This document shows, one piece after another, positions 42,193-52,985 of a DNA stretch of 64,000 bases. This stretch comes from Oreohelix idahoensis. Lineage: Eukaryota > Mollusca > Gastropoda > Stylommatophora > Oreohelicidae. Each line of letters begins with the position of its first letter. Position 1 is the stretch's first letter. The stretch is from the NCBI GenBank assembly GCA_024509875.1, contig JAMPIV010008530.1, positions 62,001 to 126,000 on the forward strand, in the 5' to 3' direction. Below the pieces are notes generated by a model. That model did no database searches. It was not told where the DNA came from and worked only from the letters and a program-made list of their open reading frames with translations. The position numbers were made by a program, and so were the translations under genes.

Positions 42193-44392
42193 TAGCACGT
42201 TTCACTAGCTTTGCCCTCAAACAAATGTAATTATCTGATTAACCGTCTAACGTATTAATGCCATTTTTTGCATACGATGTTATATTGGGTTAGACCCAAC
42301 AAATATATACTTTATATCTGTGCATCTTGTCCAGTTCCCATAAACGGATGAAATCCTTTGATCTTTGTCGGCATACTAATTATTGTGTATCGAGAAAAGA
42401 AATTTTACCACTTCATGCACAGATTCTGTGAATTGATTAGGCATAGGCGTGTCTACTATTGCAATAATGTGGCCATCACGTTTGCAATTGAATACGTGTT
42501 GAAGATGATTTCTTAAATGATCTGCATGCGAAATACTCGTGACATTGTTTGTCATTGACATTTAATGCGCTACCAAACTGGACCTTCCTTGATCTAATTA
42601 TTTCAATGGGTATCATCTCTTTGCGGTTCATAAATATCATAATGGAACGTTGCTCCTCTAATGTGCTTGTAAATAACGGTAAGGTCATCTTTAAAGAAAT
42701 TAAACTTCATCCGAATCATAATCAGATGTCTCTGAGAAATTGAAAATCAATCTCGGCTGAATGAAGGACAAACCATCATTCTTCCAATATTCCTCTTCCT
42801 CTTGTAACACATGGTTCTCACTTTTCTTCCAATAATCCCTGGCTATATAGGAGATGGCGGCTTTTATAAGTATTTCAACATCTTTTAATTTCAACGTTCT
42901 ATTTTCTGTTGCTACCTGTTCCTTAATTTTAGCCCATACTAATTCTATTGGGTTTAAGTGAGAATGGTAAGGAGGTAATCTTAAACATCTGTGACCATGT
43001 TCATGGATTGCCTTGTCTATGTGAAATATTTTTGTATGCTGTGTCTTTTTTTACAATTCCAAGTAATTCAGGTTCATGGACATTTCGTTGAATGGAATGT
43101 TGTTTATGGTCAGCCAAATCTTTATTACATCTTTAATACTTGGTGAATTAGAAACTTTATCTTCTGGTGCCACAACGTTGTGATATGAGGCATTGTCCAT
43201 TATCAAACACCACGGTCTATCCAAGGAAGGAAGTACATGATTCACAATCCAATCTTGAAAAATCTTGCCATTCATCTCTGCATGGTAATACCTATTATCT
43301 GTGGATTTTGAAACAAATATGAGTTCAGTATTATTTAGAAGCCCATGATGGCTGCTTCCTGGATGTGCAATTATTAGGCGCTGTCCTTTGCTGCTTGGAA
43401 CTAGTCTCTTAGTTGTCCCATCAGATGATTGCCATTCTCGTTCATTACTGTGGTGCGCATTGATCAAAGTTTCATCTAAATACACAAAATCATAACAATC
43501 TCTTCTCATTTCTCTGACCTCGCGTAAATATTTACTTCTCATTGCAACTATATGAGGCTTCTCACAAATAAGGTTTCTACCACCAACATATTTTCTAAAA
43601 GTGAATCCCAAACTCCTAATAGTCCTCCATAGCGTAGATTTGGAAATATCAATGTCATTATTCTTTCTTAACCAAATTTTCAATTTCCTTAAAGTCACTG
43701 CCTCATTATTGTGAAACATATTGCAAATTTCTCTGCGGATCAATTCTCTGTCAAAATTATCCACCACTCTTGGCCTAATTTTCGTGTGTAAAATACTGGA
43801 ATTAGACATTTCAGATGTCGCTATCCAGCGGTGCAATGATCGTTTGCTTATCCCCAAGGCGTGAATAGTCCTCTTTTGTGGGTTTGAAATAGAATGATAT
43901 AGTTTTCCTCGAGTAGCTTCATTGCAGAAATACTTAAAAATCCTATTTGTGATTTGCTGTAATGTCATAAATTGTACTCGCAGACTCATTTTTTCCTTCT
44001 TAACCACACAATAATTTTTGTAGACACACCTCTGATTGACAATGTGTGCGTTGCACCGGATATAAACTGTTTTATGTTCAAGAAGTGCGATTTCACGCAA
44101 TTTCACTCAAAAATCATGCCAATTGCTTGATAAACCAAAAAATGTGCAAATGAGGTCGTATAATTTACTGTAGACATTTCAATATGTGTGCGTGTGATGT
44201 GTGTTGGCAAGTAGGATTTTATATTATATCGCAAAGAAACGAAAATTGAAACAAATGGACGCATTTTAATGAAAAATTTAATTCATAGGGTCTATACCAT
44301 TTCAAATTCACACACAAAATTTCACTTATATGCGTTATATATTCGCTGAGATATAGCATTTTGAAGTTGGGCAAAGCTAGTGAAACGTGCTA
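42193..44392 (-). mobile_element. Sailor-like IS630-Tc1-mariner transposon, 2.2 kb
   Basis: It has perfect 24-bp terminal inverted repeats (42193-42216 and 44369-44392, starting TAGCACGTTTCACTAGC) and a TA target duplication (42191-42192 and 44393-44394). It holds a single transposase gene on the minus strand. Perfect TIRs suggest recent insertion, although the transposase already has frame changes. The insertion interrupts an R3 tail. Confidence 0.95.
42700..44106 (-). pseudogene. Transposase, DDE type with a long D-E spacing
   Basis: The N-terminus shows a helix-turn-helix-like region (IHALGISKRSLHRWI). The catalytic core has D in FVYLDETLINAHH, GKGQRLIIAH-like text (SKGQRLIIAHPG), D in CLIMDNASYHN, and E in PPYHSHLNPIELVW, about 85 residues after the second D. 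This spacing and the PPYH..LNPIE motif fit the Sailor (about DD82E) group of the superfamily. Two frame changes, near 43085 and 43020, break the C-terminal third. The tail ends SETSDYDSDEV at a stop at 42700. The start could be the Met at 44106 or a later one near 43990. The enzyme would cut at the TIRs and insert at TA. Confidence 0.9.
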
Positions 44393-44403
44393 TAAGTAAG
44401 TAA

Positions 44404-44934
<531 letters not shown>

Positions 44935-45208
44935 GAAACAAATGTCTCTGCTTAGTACATTTGTTTGAAGCACTCTGACAGGCTTTCTCTTCCGTTGTCC
45001 ATCCACCAATGTTAATCTCTCAGAAGAATTAAATTCTTGAACACATAACGTAGCTCAATGAAAATGATTAAAATTCACCAATATTCTTCTTTGTATTAAC
45101 TGGGAAATGTGTATGGACAGCGTGAATAATGATATGTGCTTGAATTAACATTAACAAGTTACATAAATCTCACAAAACGATATGCTACACTTGAGGCACA
45201 TACGATGT
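44935..45208 (+). repeat. Block X, forward copy
   Basis: This block is similar to the reverse complement of 49225-49500. Landmarks are caaatg.ctctgct.agtacattt, tgtccatccaccaatgttaat, caccaatattcttct and acttgaggcacat. It contains no coding region. Confidence 0.75.
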
Positions 45209-45219
45209 AGTCATCATTG

Positions 45220-45850
45220 ATCCCAGCTGGAGTCTGGGGTCTAGGGTCACCTCTGCTGTCGGGTTTTCCTGCCCGATTAGCAAGAAACAATCACCAGCGC
45301 GTGCTGTAGGGGTTCTTGCAGGTACTCTTTTCATATGTTGTGGTTGCCAGCCTCATTTATAACCACTTAGCAAGAAACCTGTAAAATTTACATTAGTAAA
45401 TAAATTGTTTACACTTACCCCAAAATTTTTTGGGAATACACAATCTCGTTGCACAGATTTAGACTGGCCACAGTTCTGTATTAGATGCTTTGAATCACTT
45501 AGGTCTGGAAATTAGAGTTAATTCCTCTGACGGCGGGTGTTCTGCGAAATCACTGGCCTGGGAAAACGTTTGTTTAATTCCTCTATGACTTGGTCTGGGA
45601 CGTTAGAATTAATTCCTCTGACGGCGGATGTTCTGCGAAATCACTGGCCTGGGTAACTTTTGTTTAATTCCCCTATGACGTGTGATCAAATTCCTAGGTT
45701 TCCAGTCTTGTTATTTTAAGTCGTGGTCCCTTAAAATTCCAGTTTTGTATTAACAATGCGGGTTTACTTGTGAATTCCAAAGTTGCCAAATACTAGATCT
45801 GTTACTTATAGTTGTAAAATTTCTTAGACCAGTGACTCTGTTTCTTTCCT
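45220..45850 (+). repeat. Block Y, copy 1, with an internal tandem duplication
   Basis: This is similar in direct orientation to 49530-50010, sharing ggtcacctctgctgtcgg, agcaagaa, cgcttgctgtag-like text, acacttaccccaaa and ggtctggaaatt. Within it, 45511-45602 and 45603-45690 are two tandem copies of about 92 bp (aattaattcctctgacggcgg core). It is non-coding. Confidence 0.75.
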
Positions 45851-48350
45851 GTAACAAAGAAAAATATTCACTCTCTCTGTCATACGTGGCCACTCAATCA
45901 CGCTTACCTACTCTTGGTGATATCCCTTGGAAATAATATTATCCTGAATATAAAATTGCCGGTTATTTTTATCTTCCAAACTGGCCCCAGTTCATCCCCT
46001 AACAAATAAGATTAAGGAGGTGGACGCCGAATTTGGTGGTTTATTCCTGGATGAACAAATGTCACCTCGAATAGTTAGTGTATAAACCGAGATCTTGGGG
46101 TTCCCAGTAAACAGAGGAAAATATTTCCAGTATTGGGATACATCTGGTTGCTAAATCTGTTACAATCGATAAATGATGCTTATCCTATCGGCTGGCTCTA
46201 TGGTGAGTGCCGATTCTGAAACAGCGTAAATTCTGGATGATACACTTGAATACGACTGTCAGTCGTCAGATAATGTTATTTTTCTGCACAACCCCAGTGG
46301 GCTGATAAAATTGGAAAAAAATATTGCTGGGTTTTGTAAGTTCAGTTAACTTTACAAGTTAAAATGTTTCTTGTTTATCGTTGGTTCCCAAATGCAATTG
46401 GTGACGCACAGCCAAGAAAAAGACAACATTAACCCATCAGTAAATGAAGAAAAAACCGCTGGTCGCCCTTGATCAGGTCTGCGAGGAATAAAGAAACATT
46501 ATGGAAAAATGCTACTATTCTATATAGCTACATATATGCACACGGATGGAGACAAGACGATCTCTTATCCCCTCCGTCAGTCCTGATTAAATTTAAAAGG
46601 CACACGGTGACTTTCTTTTACACCTACATGGTCAGCTTTTCGCTAGCGCTGTGTTTTCTAGGTCGGATGAAGGTATGCAACCTCCCCGTCCCTTACGCGC
46701 GCGTTAACGATCAGCGTACAATGTCAGTTAGGCTATTATTTAATTATCCATACGCGCACTTACATAAATATCGCCAACTAAGCCGTCTCGTTTGTGAGAA
46801 AGCGGGTGGTTAAAATTAACATTATAACTGAAACACCTGGTATAAAACAGCTACGCGTTATTTTATTTAACTGGTTTTAACAGATAGAACTGTAAGTGAA
46901 TTATAATGGTAAAAGCTTTAACACTTTAACACGTAAGCACTAATTTATATTACCAGAACATAAGAATGAAATTATCCCCACCAATGCTATAAACACATTT
47001 AGCGAAAATGGTTCTAGTCACTGCGTGCTTAGACTATCCAAAAATTCTGACAATTGATAGCAGGTTTAAGAGACTACAGTTTATATATCATCATGGTTCT
47101 CTGATCTATAGATGATGCTACTTTTAACACTCTTGTGTATAGCAGAGAATCAGAAATATGAGTCCCTTAGATAAAAGTTTTACAGTCACTCTGTCTCAGC
47201 GTTAGACCGCCATCAAAGACTTAAATCCGTGTAACTGGTTCTCGTAGATTTTGCCCGTATCTGAAGATCAAAGCTCGGGGATTTCCCTGTGTACGAACTT
47301 CAAAGGGTACTCGGGATATATTTTTGCCCGTGAGTTTACTTCAAAAGGTTCAGTGTTATTCACGTGCGGTCTGTCAGGTATCCATTGATTGACAGATCAG
47401 CTCGCGTGATAAATCTGAAAGCAAACGTGATTCGCTCCCTGTTATGACTGGCAGGTCACGAAAGTTTGTAAACAACTTCGTTTGATTACGTTCAAAGAAA
47501 AGAGGCGTGGATGAAAAATAAGCTTGTGTGAGTAAGACAGGCAGAAAAATGCGTGGTTTTGCTAGCAGATGATAGAACGCTAATGGGATTACAAAGGCTG
47601 TCAGATTACTGTAGCCTATATTTCCATTATACGTCACAGTCATCCTTTATGTCCAACGAGTACCTCATTATAACCTTTATTTATTTTTTTTGGTATTTAT
47701 TCACAGGGCTCAGGTTTACACCATTATGTAAAACAAGTTAAGAGGTTTAAGTAGCAACTGGAAATTTCAGAAGAATTAGAAGCCTAAATTTCTAGACATA
47801 TACTGAACTTTGTGAAGATGAGGAGGAGAAAGTTAGGTTTGAAATTAAATTTGCAAATGTGTAAGATAGAATGGTCCAACTTCAGTTTGCGGGTCAGTGT
47901 GCTAGGGCAGATATTATAAACTGCGTTTGTATCGTGAATATTAATAACCATATCTCTGATAATGTTTGCGAATTCATATAATAAATTAAATCATTATATT
48001 GTTTTAACACAACATTTCCACATTTTTATTTACAATGCGCGGCATCAACAGTGTTTCTTTTTAAAAACTCTCAGTATCACTGTATGCTTTCGCACTCTGT
48101 ATAGTATAAGTAATGCAAATTTAACCAAGATTAATTACTTGTCAATTCATCTTTTGATAACTCCTATTTGAAGCATGCTGCAAAAAAGTTTCTCCTATGT
48201 CCATTTTCTATAACATATCTATCATCAAAATCCATAATTCTCGCCGTTTGTACGTCGGTCACATCTAAGAGATGCAACTCTGGTTGAAAGTTACAACCCA
48301 GTTTCACAACATGAATCGGCAAAAAGACAAGCACAGCGTCAGTCACAACG
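45851..48350. other. Unassigned non-coding DNA
   Basis: About 2.5 kb without a recognisable gene. Open frames at 46469-46813 and elsewhere lack any domain or repeated homologue in the window. It lies between blocks X/Y and the Helitron remnant and may be internal to the same element. Confidence 0.4.
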
Positions 48351-48361
48351 AGCAAATTAAT

Positions 48362-48738
48362 CTGACTGATGCAGAAATTATCACTGGCAGTAATAAGGGA
48401 GAACGAGTCTTAATTCCTCGCATTGACTTAGAACAGAGCGAGCGCAAATTATCACTGGCAGTAATAATGGAGAACGAGTCTTAATTCCTCACATTGATTT
48501 AGAAACGAGCGAGCGCAGTTTACCATTAAGGATGCGACGTCGCCAATTCCCAGTGATTTTAGCATTTGCAATGACGATCAATAAGGCGCAAGGACAATCT
48601 TTTGATCACGTAGGAGTTTTCCTTCCTGAACCTGTTTTCGAACACGGCCAGCTCTATGTCGCCCTCACCCGAGGAACAAATCATGAAAACTTGAAAGATT
48701 TTGTTAAAAAAAACTTTATATCAAGGAGTATTCTTTGA
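48362..48738 (+). pseudogene. Helitron helicase C-terminal remnant
   Basis: Text at 48375-48484 (IITGSNKGERVLIPRIDL) and 48532-48738 (RRQFPVILAFAMTINKAQGQ, then HGQLYVALTR) matches the C-terminal part of the PIF1-like helicase of the Rep-helicase protein of Helitrons, including the final conserved helicase motif. A 71-bp tandem duplication (48375-48445 and 48446-48516) shifts the frame. No Rep domain or upstream helicase motifs are present, so this is a fragment. Confidence 0.85.
48375..48516 (+). repeat. 71-bp tandem duplication in the Helitron remnant
   Basis: Two copies begin aaattatcactggcagtaat and end gagcgagcgc, differing at a few bases. The period of 71 is not a multiple of three, so the duplication destroys the reading frame. 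Confidence 0.9.
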
Positions 48739-49224
48739 AACAAATCCACGCACTTTCACAAAAAAATGTTGTCATCAAAGAACTTTTATATTGAATTTAA
48801 AAATATTTAAAAAATATATTACAGCTTTTGATTTACTTCCGTCATTATTGACGGGTTATTGCTAGTTTTATATTGATGTATGAATTGAGTACAGTTTTTG
48901 TATACTGTTAATGCCATTGCGTAACAATGATGACATATTAAAACTTGAAAAATTTTTTGCACTTGTTCAGGCTCTCATATCTTTTGTTGTAATTACAGTA
49001 CAATGTTCGTTTTTAAACAGCAACTAGTAGTAACATACCAACTATGACTACACGCTACTTTAAAAACTGGAGTTGCCAACAATAAATTTGCAGCGAAGGT
49101 TTAATTATCTCGTATCGAATGTCTAGAGCACTGGGACTGGAATTGCAGAACGCAGGTAAGAATTTGGCTTTGTGACCCGAACGGTAGCTGGAAAACCGCT
49201 GTGAGAGTGAAGATTACATCACAT
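48739..49224. other. Non-coding DNA after the Helitron remnant
   Basis: No gene. A Helitron 3' end (hairpin plus CTRR) could lie here but I could not identify one with confidence. Confidence 0.4.
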
Positions 49225-49500
49225 GTGCCTCAAGTGTATCATATCATTTTGTGAGATATGTGTACCTTGCTAATTTTAATTCAGGCAAATCATTGATTTC
49301 GCGTTTTCCAAGCACATATTTTTCCAGTTTAATACCCAGAAGAATATTGGTGATATCTAATCATCTTTCCTGAGTTACGCTGTGTATACTCAAAAAATAA
49401 TTTAATTATTCAGAGAGACTAACATCGGTGGGTGGACAGCGAGACATTGCGAGTGTTAATTTGCAGCCCATAAATGTACTTAGCAGAGGCATTTGTTTTT
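49225..49500 (-). repeat. Block X, inverted copy
   Basis: This is the reverse-complement counterpart of 44935-45208, diverged and with indels. The pair encloses about 4 kb. Confidence 0.75.
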
Positions 49501-49529
49501 AATTTTGTCTAAAAGTCGTGGAAGCCATC

Positions 49530-50010
49530 GTCACTGCTCCAGTCAGTGTCTGGGGTCACCTCTGCTGTCGGTTTTTTGTACGACTAGCAAGAAGCGATAA
49601 CTAGCGCTTGCTGTAGTGGTTTATGAATATACTATTTTCATAGGTTGAGGGTGCCAACCTCATATATAACAACTTAATAAGAAAAACATGTCAAATTCAC
49701 ATTTGTAAAATAAATGTTTACACTTACCCCAAAGTAACTTTTGGGAACACAATCTCCTCGCACAGTTTAGAATGGACACAGCATTTTATTTGATGCTTCA
49801 AATCACTTGGTCTGGAAATTTTATTATTCCTCTTATGACGGATGGTCTGATTCCCTAGGACTCCAGTCTTCGTATTTAAAATGCGAGTTACTTTTACAGT
49901 TTAAAGTTGCCCAAAAACTTCGATCTGTCCGGGTCCTTTAAGTTTCCAGTCTATTTAAAATATGTGGGTTTATTTTTTTAAGTTTCAAAGTTGCCCAAAT
50001 ACTCTGATCT
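49530..50010 (+). repeat. Block Y, copy 2 (direct)
   Basis: This is the direct-orientation counterpart of 45220-45850, without the 92-bp tandem duplication. X is inverted but Y is direct, so the pair cannot be explained by one simple inversion or by one pair of terminal repeats. Confidence 0.7.
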
Positions 50011-50444
50011 GTCACTTATAATTTTGGAATCCTTTGCCAGATCCATCTCTTCCTGTCTCTGGTGAATTGCTGGCTTGACGTGCGATGCAGTCTGATCTTT
50101 GACTCCGATTTCGTTTGATTATAACTCTCATTTCTTAGTTCAAATCCCAGATTGTACTTCGGGCGAATTTGCCAATGAGAACTATTGTGTATTCCGGCTC
50201 CCACTTTACACCAATCCAATTTATTTTAAACTATATGGGCCGGGGTGTTTAATTTCTCCCGTGTACTTTAAAATATTCACTTTTAAGATTCCATCGCGTG
50301 ACCTCTTTCTAATAATGCTGTAATACTTTCTGCGAGGATTCACACAAAAATCTGTGAATTCATTCCCTGTCTATATGCTTTCTGGCAGTATTGACTAGCC
50401 AGACAGATTGTCTGTAATAATCTTGATACAGGGATGGTCCCTTG
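50011..50444. other. Unassigned non-coding DNA
   Basis: No gene or bounded element is recognisable. Confidence 0.4.
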
Positions 50445-51098
50445 CTTACTTAATCGTTTCCCTTCTACTGTGAGGTGTAGAGGTTTGGAAGAGAGAGCGC
50501 CAGACTATCCTATCGGCTGTCTTCTTCCTGGCTTGGTTCCATTCTAGTCCTCGGTCCTTCAAAGATTGTCTAATGTTGTCGTCCCAGCGAACTCTGGGTC
50601 GTCCTTTGGGTCTGGATCCCTGGCTCTTTGCTTCCCATGCTTGTTGTGTAGCCTATCTTCTCCCATTCTGCAGACATAGCCAAACTATCTTAGTTGGGAC
50701 TGTTCTACTTGGGTCTGCAGGGGGTAGGATTTTAAGACTTGACGTACCGTCTGCTTGCGGACCATGTCTCTTCTTGTTACTTCAACCACCTTCCTCGGAT
50801 ATCTCATTTCTGAGGTTTGGATCTGGCTTTTGTGGGTTGTAGTCATTGTCTATGACTCGCATCCATATGTCAAGACTGGGACATAGGTGGAGCGGTATAC
50901 AGCCATCTTCGTTTTCTTACCAACCTCTCTCTTAGTGAGAAATCCTCGATTTATGGCCTGAAAAAGTCTCCCATCTGCTGCTTTACGTGTGGCCAACTTC
51001 TTTGGTGCCTCCTTGTCCAGGAATGGTCCCTCGGAAGCTATTATCTCATTATCATCTGTGTTTCGCCCATCCCACAGATGGTTCTCTCCGACTGACAA
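50445..51098 (-). mobile_element. RTE-like element R3, 5'-truncated, minus strand
   Basis: On the minus strand the fragment begins in text SVGENHLWDGRNTDDNEI and runs through the C-terminal coding region (LFQAINRGFLTKREVGKKTK, TYGCES) to the R3 tail ending in short AAGT-like repeats. It has several stops and is non-functional. Confidence 0.88.
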
Positions 51099-51172
51099 TA
51101 TTGTTTCCTTTCAACGATCGTGCGCGACCATCTGTATCAATAGAGAGCATGTCTAGCAAAGGGGTGGCCAAG

Positions 51173-51937
51173 TGTTACGAGAGATTCGATGGAAGGGGAG
51201 TAATCTTTAGAATGTTTTGGACAGATTAAATTTCGAGTTGCCATAATGTAACCGCACTTTTTTGCAGTAACCTCTTCTATATTGGTTCCAACTTGACTGT
51301 AAATCACCAAATGATAATAGTCGTGTTTGTTATATAGGTAAAGTGAGTGTGCTTGTGTGCTGGCAAAGTCGTTCACCCAACAGGTGCGCACACGGGAGTC
51401 ATCGAGTATGGAACGACTGGTGATATTTAATTATTGTTTATTAACTCACAGCACATCATCACGTAGACATAGACGAACACGGGTACATCGAATCATATAA
51501 TATAATTTCCACACTACATCAATACCTAATACGGCCTGTCCACCTCCTGGCCTTATAATCGCTTCATCACAGCTTCATAAATCTCCACACTACTCAATAA
51601 AGCCTGCTCACCCGGCAGCTATAATAATCTTCATATGGCCTACACAAATCTTCATTACACAATAAAGACTGCTCACCCGGCAGCTATAATAATCTTCATA
51701 TGGCCTAATAAATCTTCATTACACAATAAAGCCTGCTCACCCGGCAGCTATAATAATCTTCATATGTCTTCTTCGTCTATGTCTTCGTGATGATGTGCTG
51801 TGAGTTAATAAACAATAATTAAATATCACCAGTCGTTCCATACTCGATGACTCCCGTGTGCGCACCTGTTGGGTGAACGACTTTGCCAGCACACAAGCAC
51901 ACTCACTTTACCTATATAACAAACACGACTATTATCA
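51173..51937 (+). repeat. Family B 5' LTR, rearranged
   Basis: Bases 51173-51239 match the start of the 3' LTR. After about 65 unrelated bases, 51305-51774 is the LTR 3' half in inverted orientation, and 51775-51937 is the LTR 3' end in direct orientation. The middle of the LTR (equivalent to 57008-57390) is missing. The inverted piece even includes CACCAAA, the complement of the first bases after the LTR end. Confidence 0.88.
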
Positions 51938-51944
51938 TTTGGTG
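51305..51944. repeat. Long inverted repeat in the 5' LTR (arms about 170 bp)
   Basis: Arm 51305-51479 is the reverse complement of 51775-51944 with few mismatches, separated by about 295 bp. Folded, it would form a long hairpin that ends in the PBS region. Three copies of the LTR tandem repeat lie in the loop. Confidence 0.9.
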
Positions 51945-51956
51945 GCCAGTATGGGG
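51940..51956 (+). promoter_or_regulatory. Family B primer-binding site
   Basis: TGGTGGCCAGTATGGGG starts two bases after the LTR end. It resembles the family A PBS (TGGTGAGCCAGG), consistent with related primer tRNAs. Confidence 0.65.
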
Positions 51957-52985
51957 ACTATTATCATTTGGTGGTTTTCAGTTAACAGGATCTGACATCT
52001 ACGACTATTCGCGTCGATAGCCTAAGTGGCGTAGTTTTCGTATCATTTGATATCATTTAAGATGTGCCTGTGTGGCGTGTGCGATTAAGAAATTGTTACC
52101 TCTACAGTGATATGTACTTGAAACAAGAGGGTAAAGTGAATCTACTGTACTTTGGAACTTCGACCTAGTTATTATCTGCCTGGGTGGCGCATTTGAGAAA
52201 CCACGCACGCTTTATTTGGTAGTATGCAACTTTACACCAGTATCAATTGACGTCCTATTTCATGCCTATAGACCACAACAACGTCTGCAGTGGTCAAGGA
52301 AGTTCAATTAGACTTGGACAGTATTTGTACCAGCATTTGTACGGGTTGTGACGGATTCCTGCAATATTCGGGTTACATGTGCCAGTTATCACCATCACAA
52401 GTTCAAGAGGTTATGATACACGGAGTTGCCGTGTACATTTCAGACTAAAGAAGAGTCAGAAGTTGCGGTGTGTGCTGTATTATGGTTCCTGTCAACTTGT
52501 GCATTGTTAAGCACATATCATATTGACGCAATTACCTGAAGAGAAACGAATCAAGTTCCAGTCCTTTCTCGCAGTGGAGGTTTTAGCAGTCTATGTGATA
52601 TCCAGTGTCGTGGTGGAAAGGAACGGGATTGTTGAAAGATAAGTGATTTTTTCTTGTGTAAATTGTGTCACTTCATGCATGTCATTGGGCCTCCCTAATT
52701 GCTCATTCTGTTGTTATTGTTGTTTATGTTTAATTTGACATATGATTAAGATTTTTTGCATAGGTGTTAATGGCTGTTGACATATGTCGATTTTCCTGAT
52801 AATGGTGTGACTTGATAAAGGTGCTATAAAAAGGAATTGGTGATACAGAATTGAGGAATAAGCTCATTTCTTGACAAATAGTTAACTTTGTGAACTGGAA
52901 GTGTAATTATCAAACCTTTTGCGACAGTAATTTGTCATAGCTATAAGTGATTACTATATATATTTGATTAAGTAAGTGAATCACT
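51957..52985 (+). other. Family B 5' leader
   Basis: About 1 kb of non-coding leader. It contains gctataaaaagg (52822-52833), TATA-like, 150 bp before the ATG. The 40 bases before the ATG resemble the family A leader (tgatta.ta..tat..ttga...agtga.tcactATGGA). Confidence 0.6.

Noticed and set aside
46469..46813. Possible gene of 114 codons
   Set aside because: No domain, no homologue in the window and no gene structure around it. It may simply be a chance open frame.
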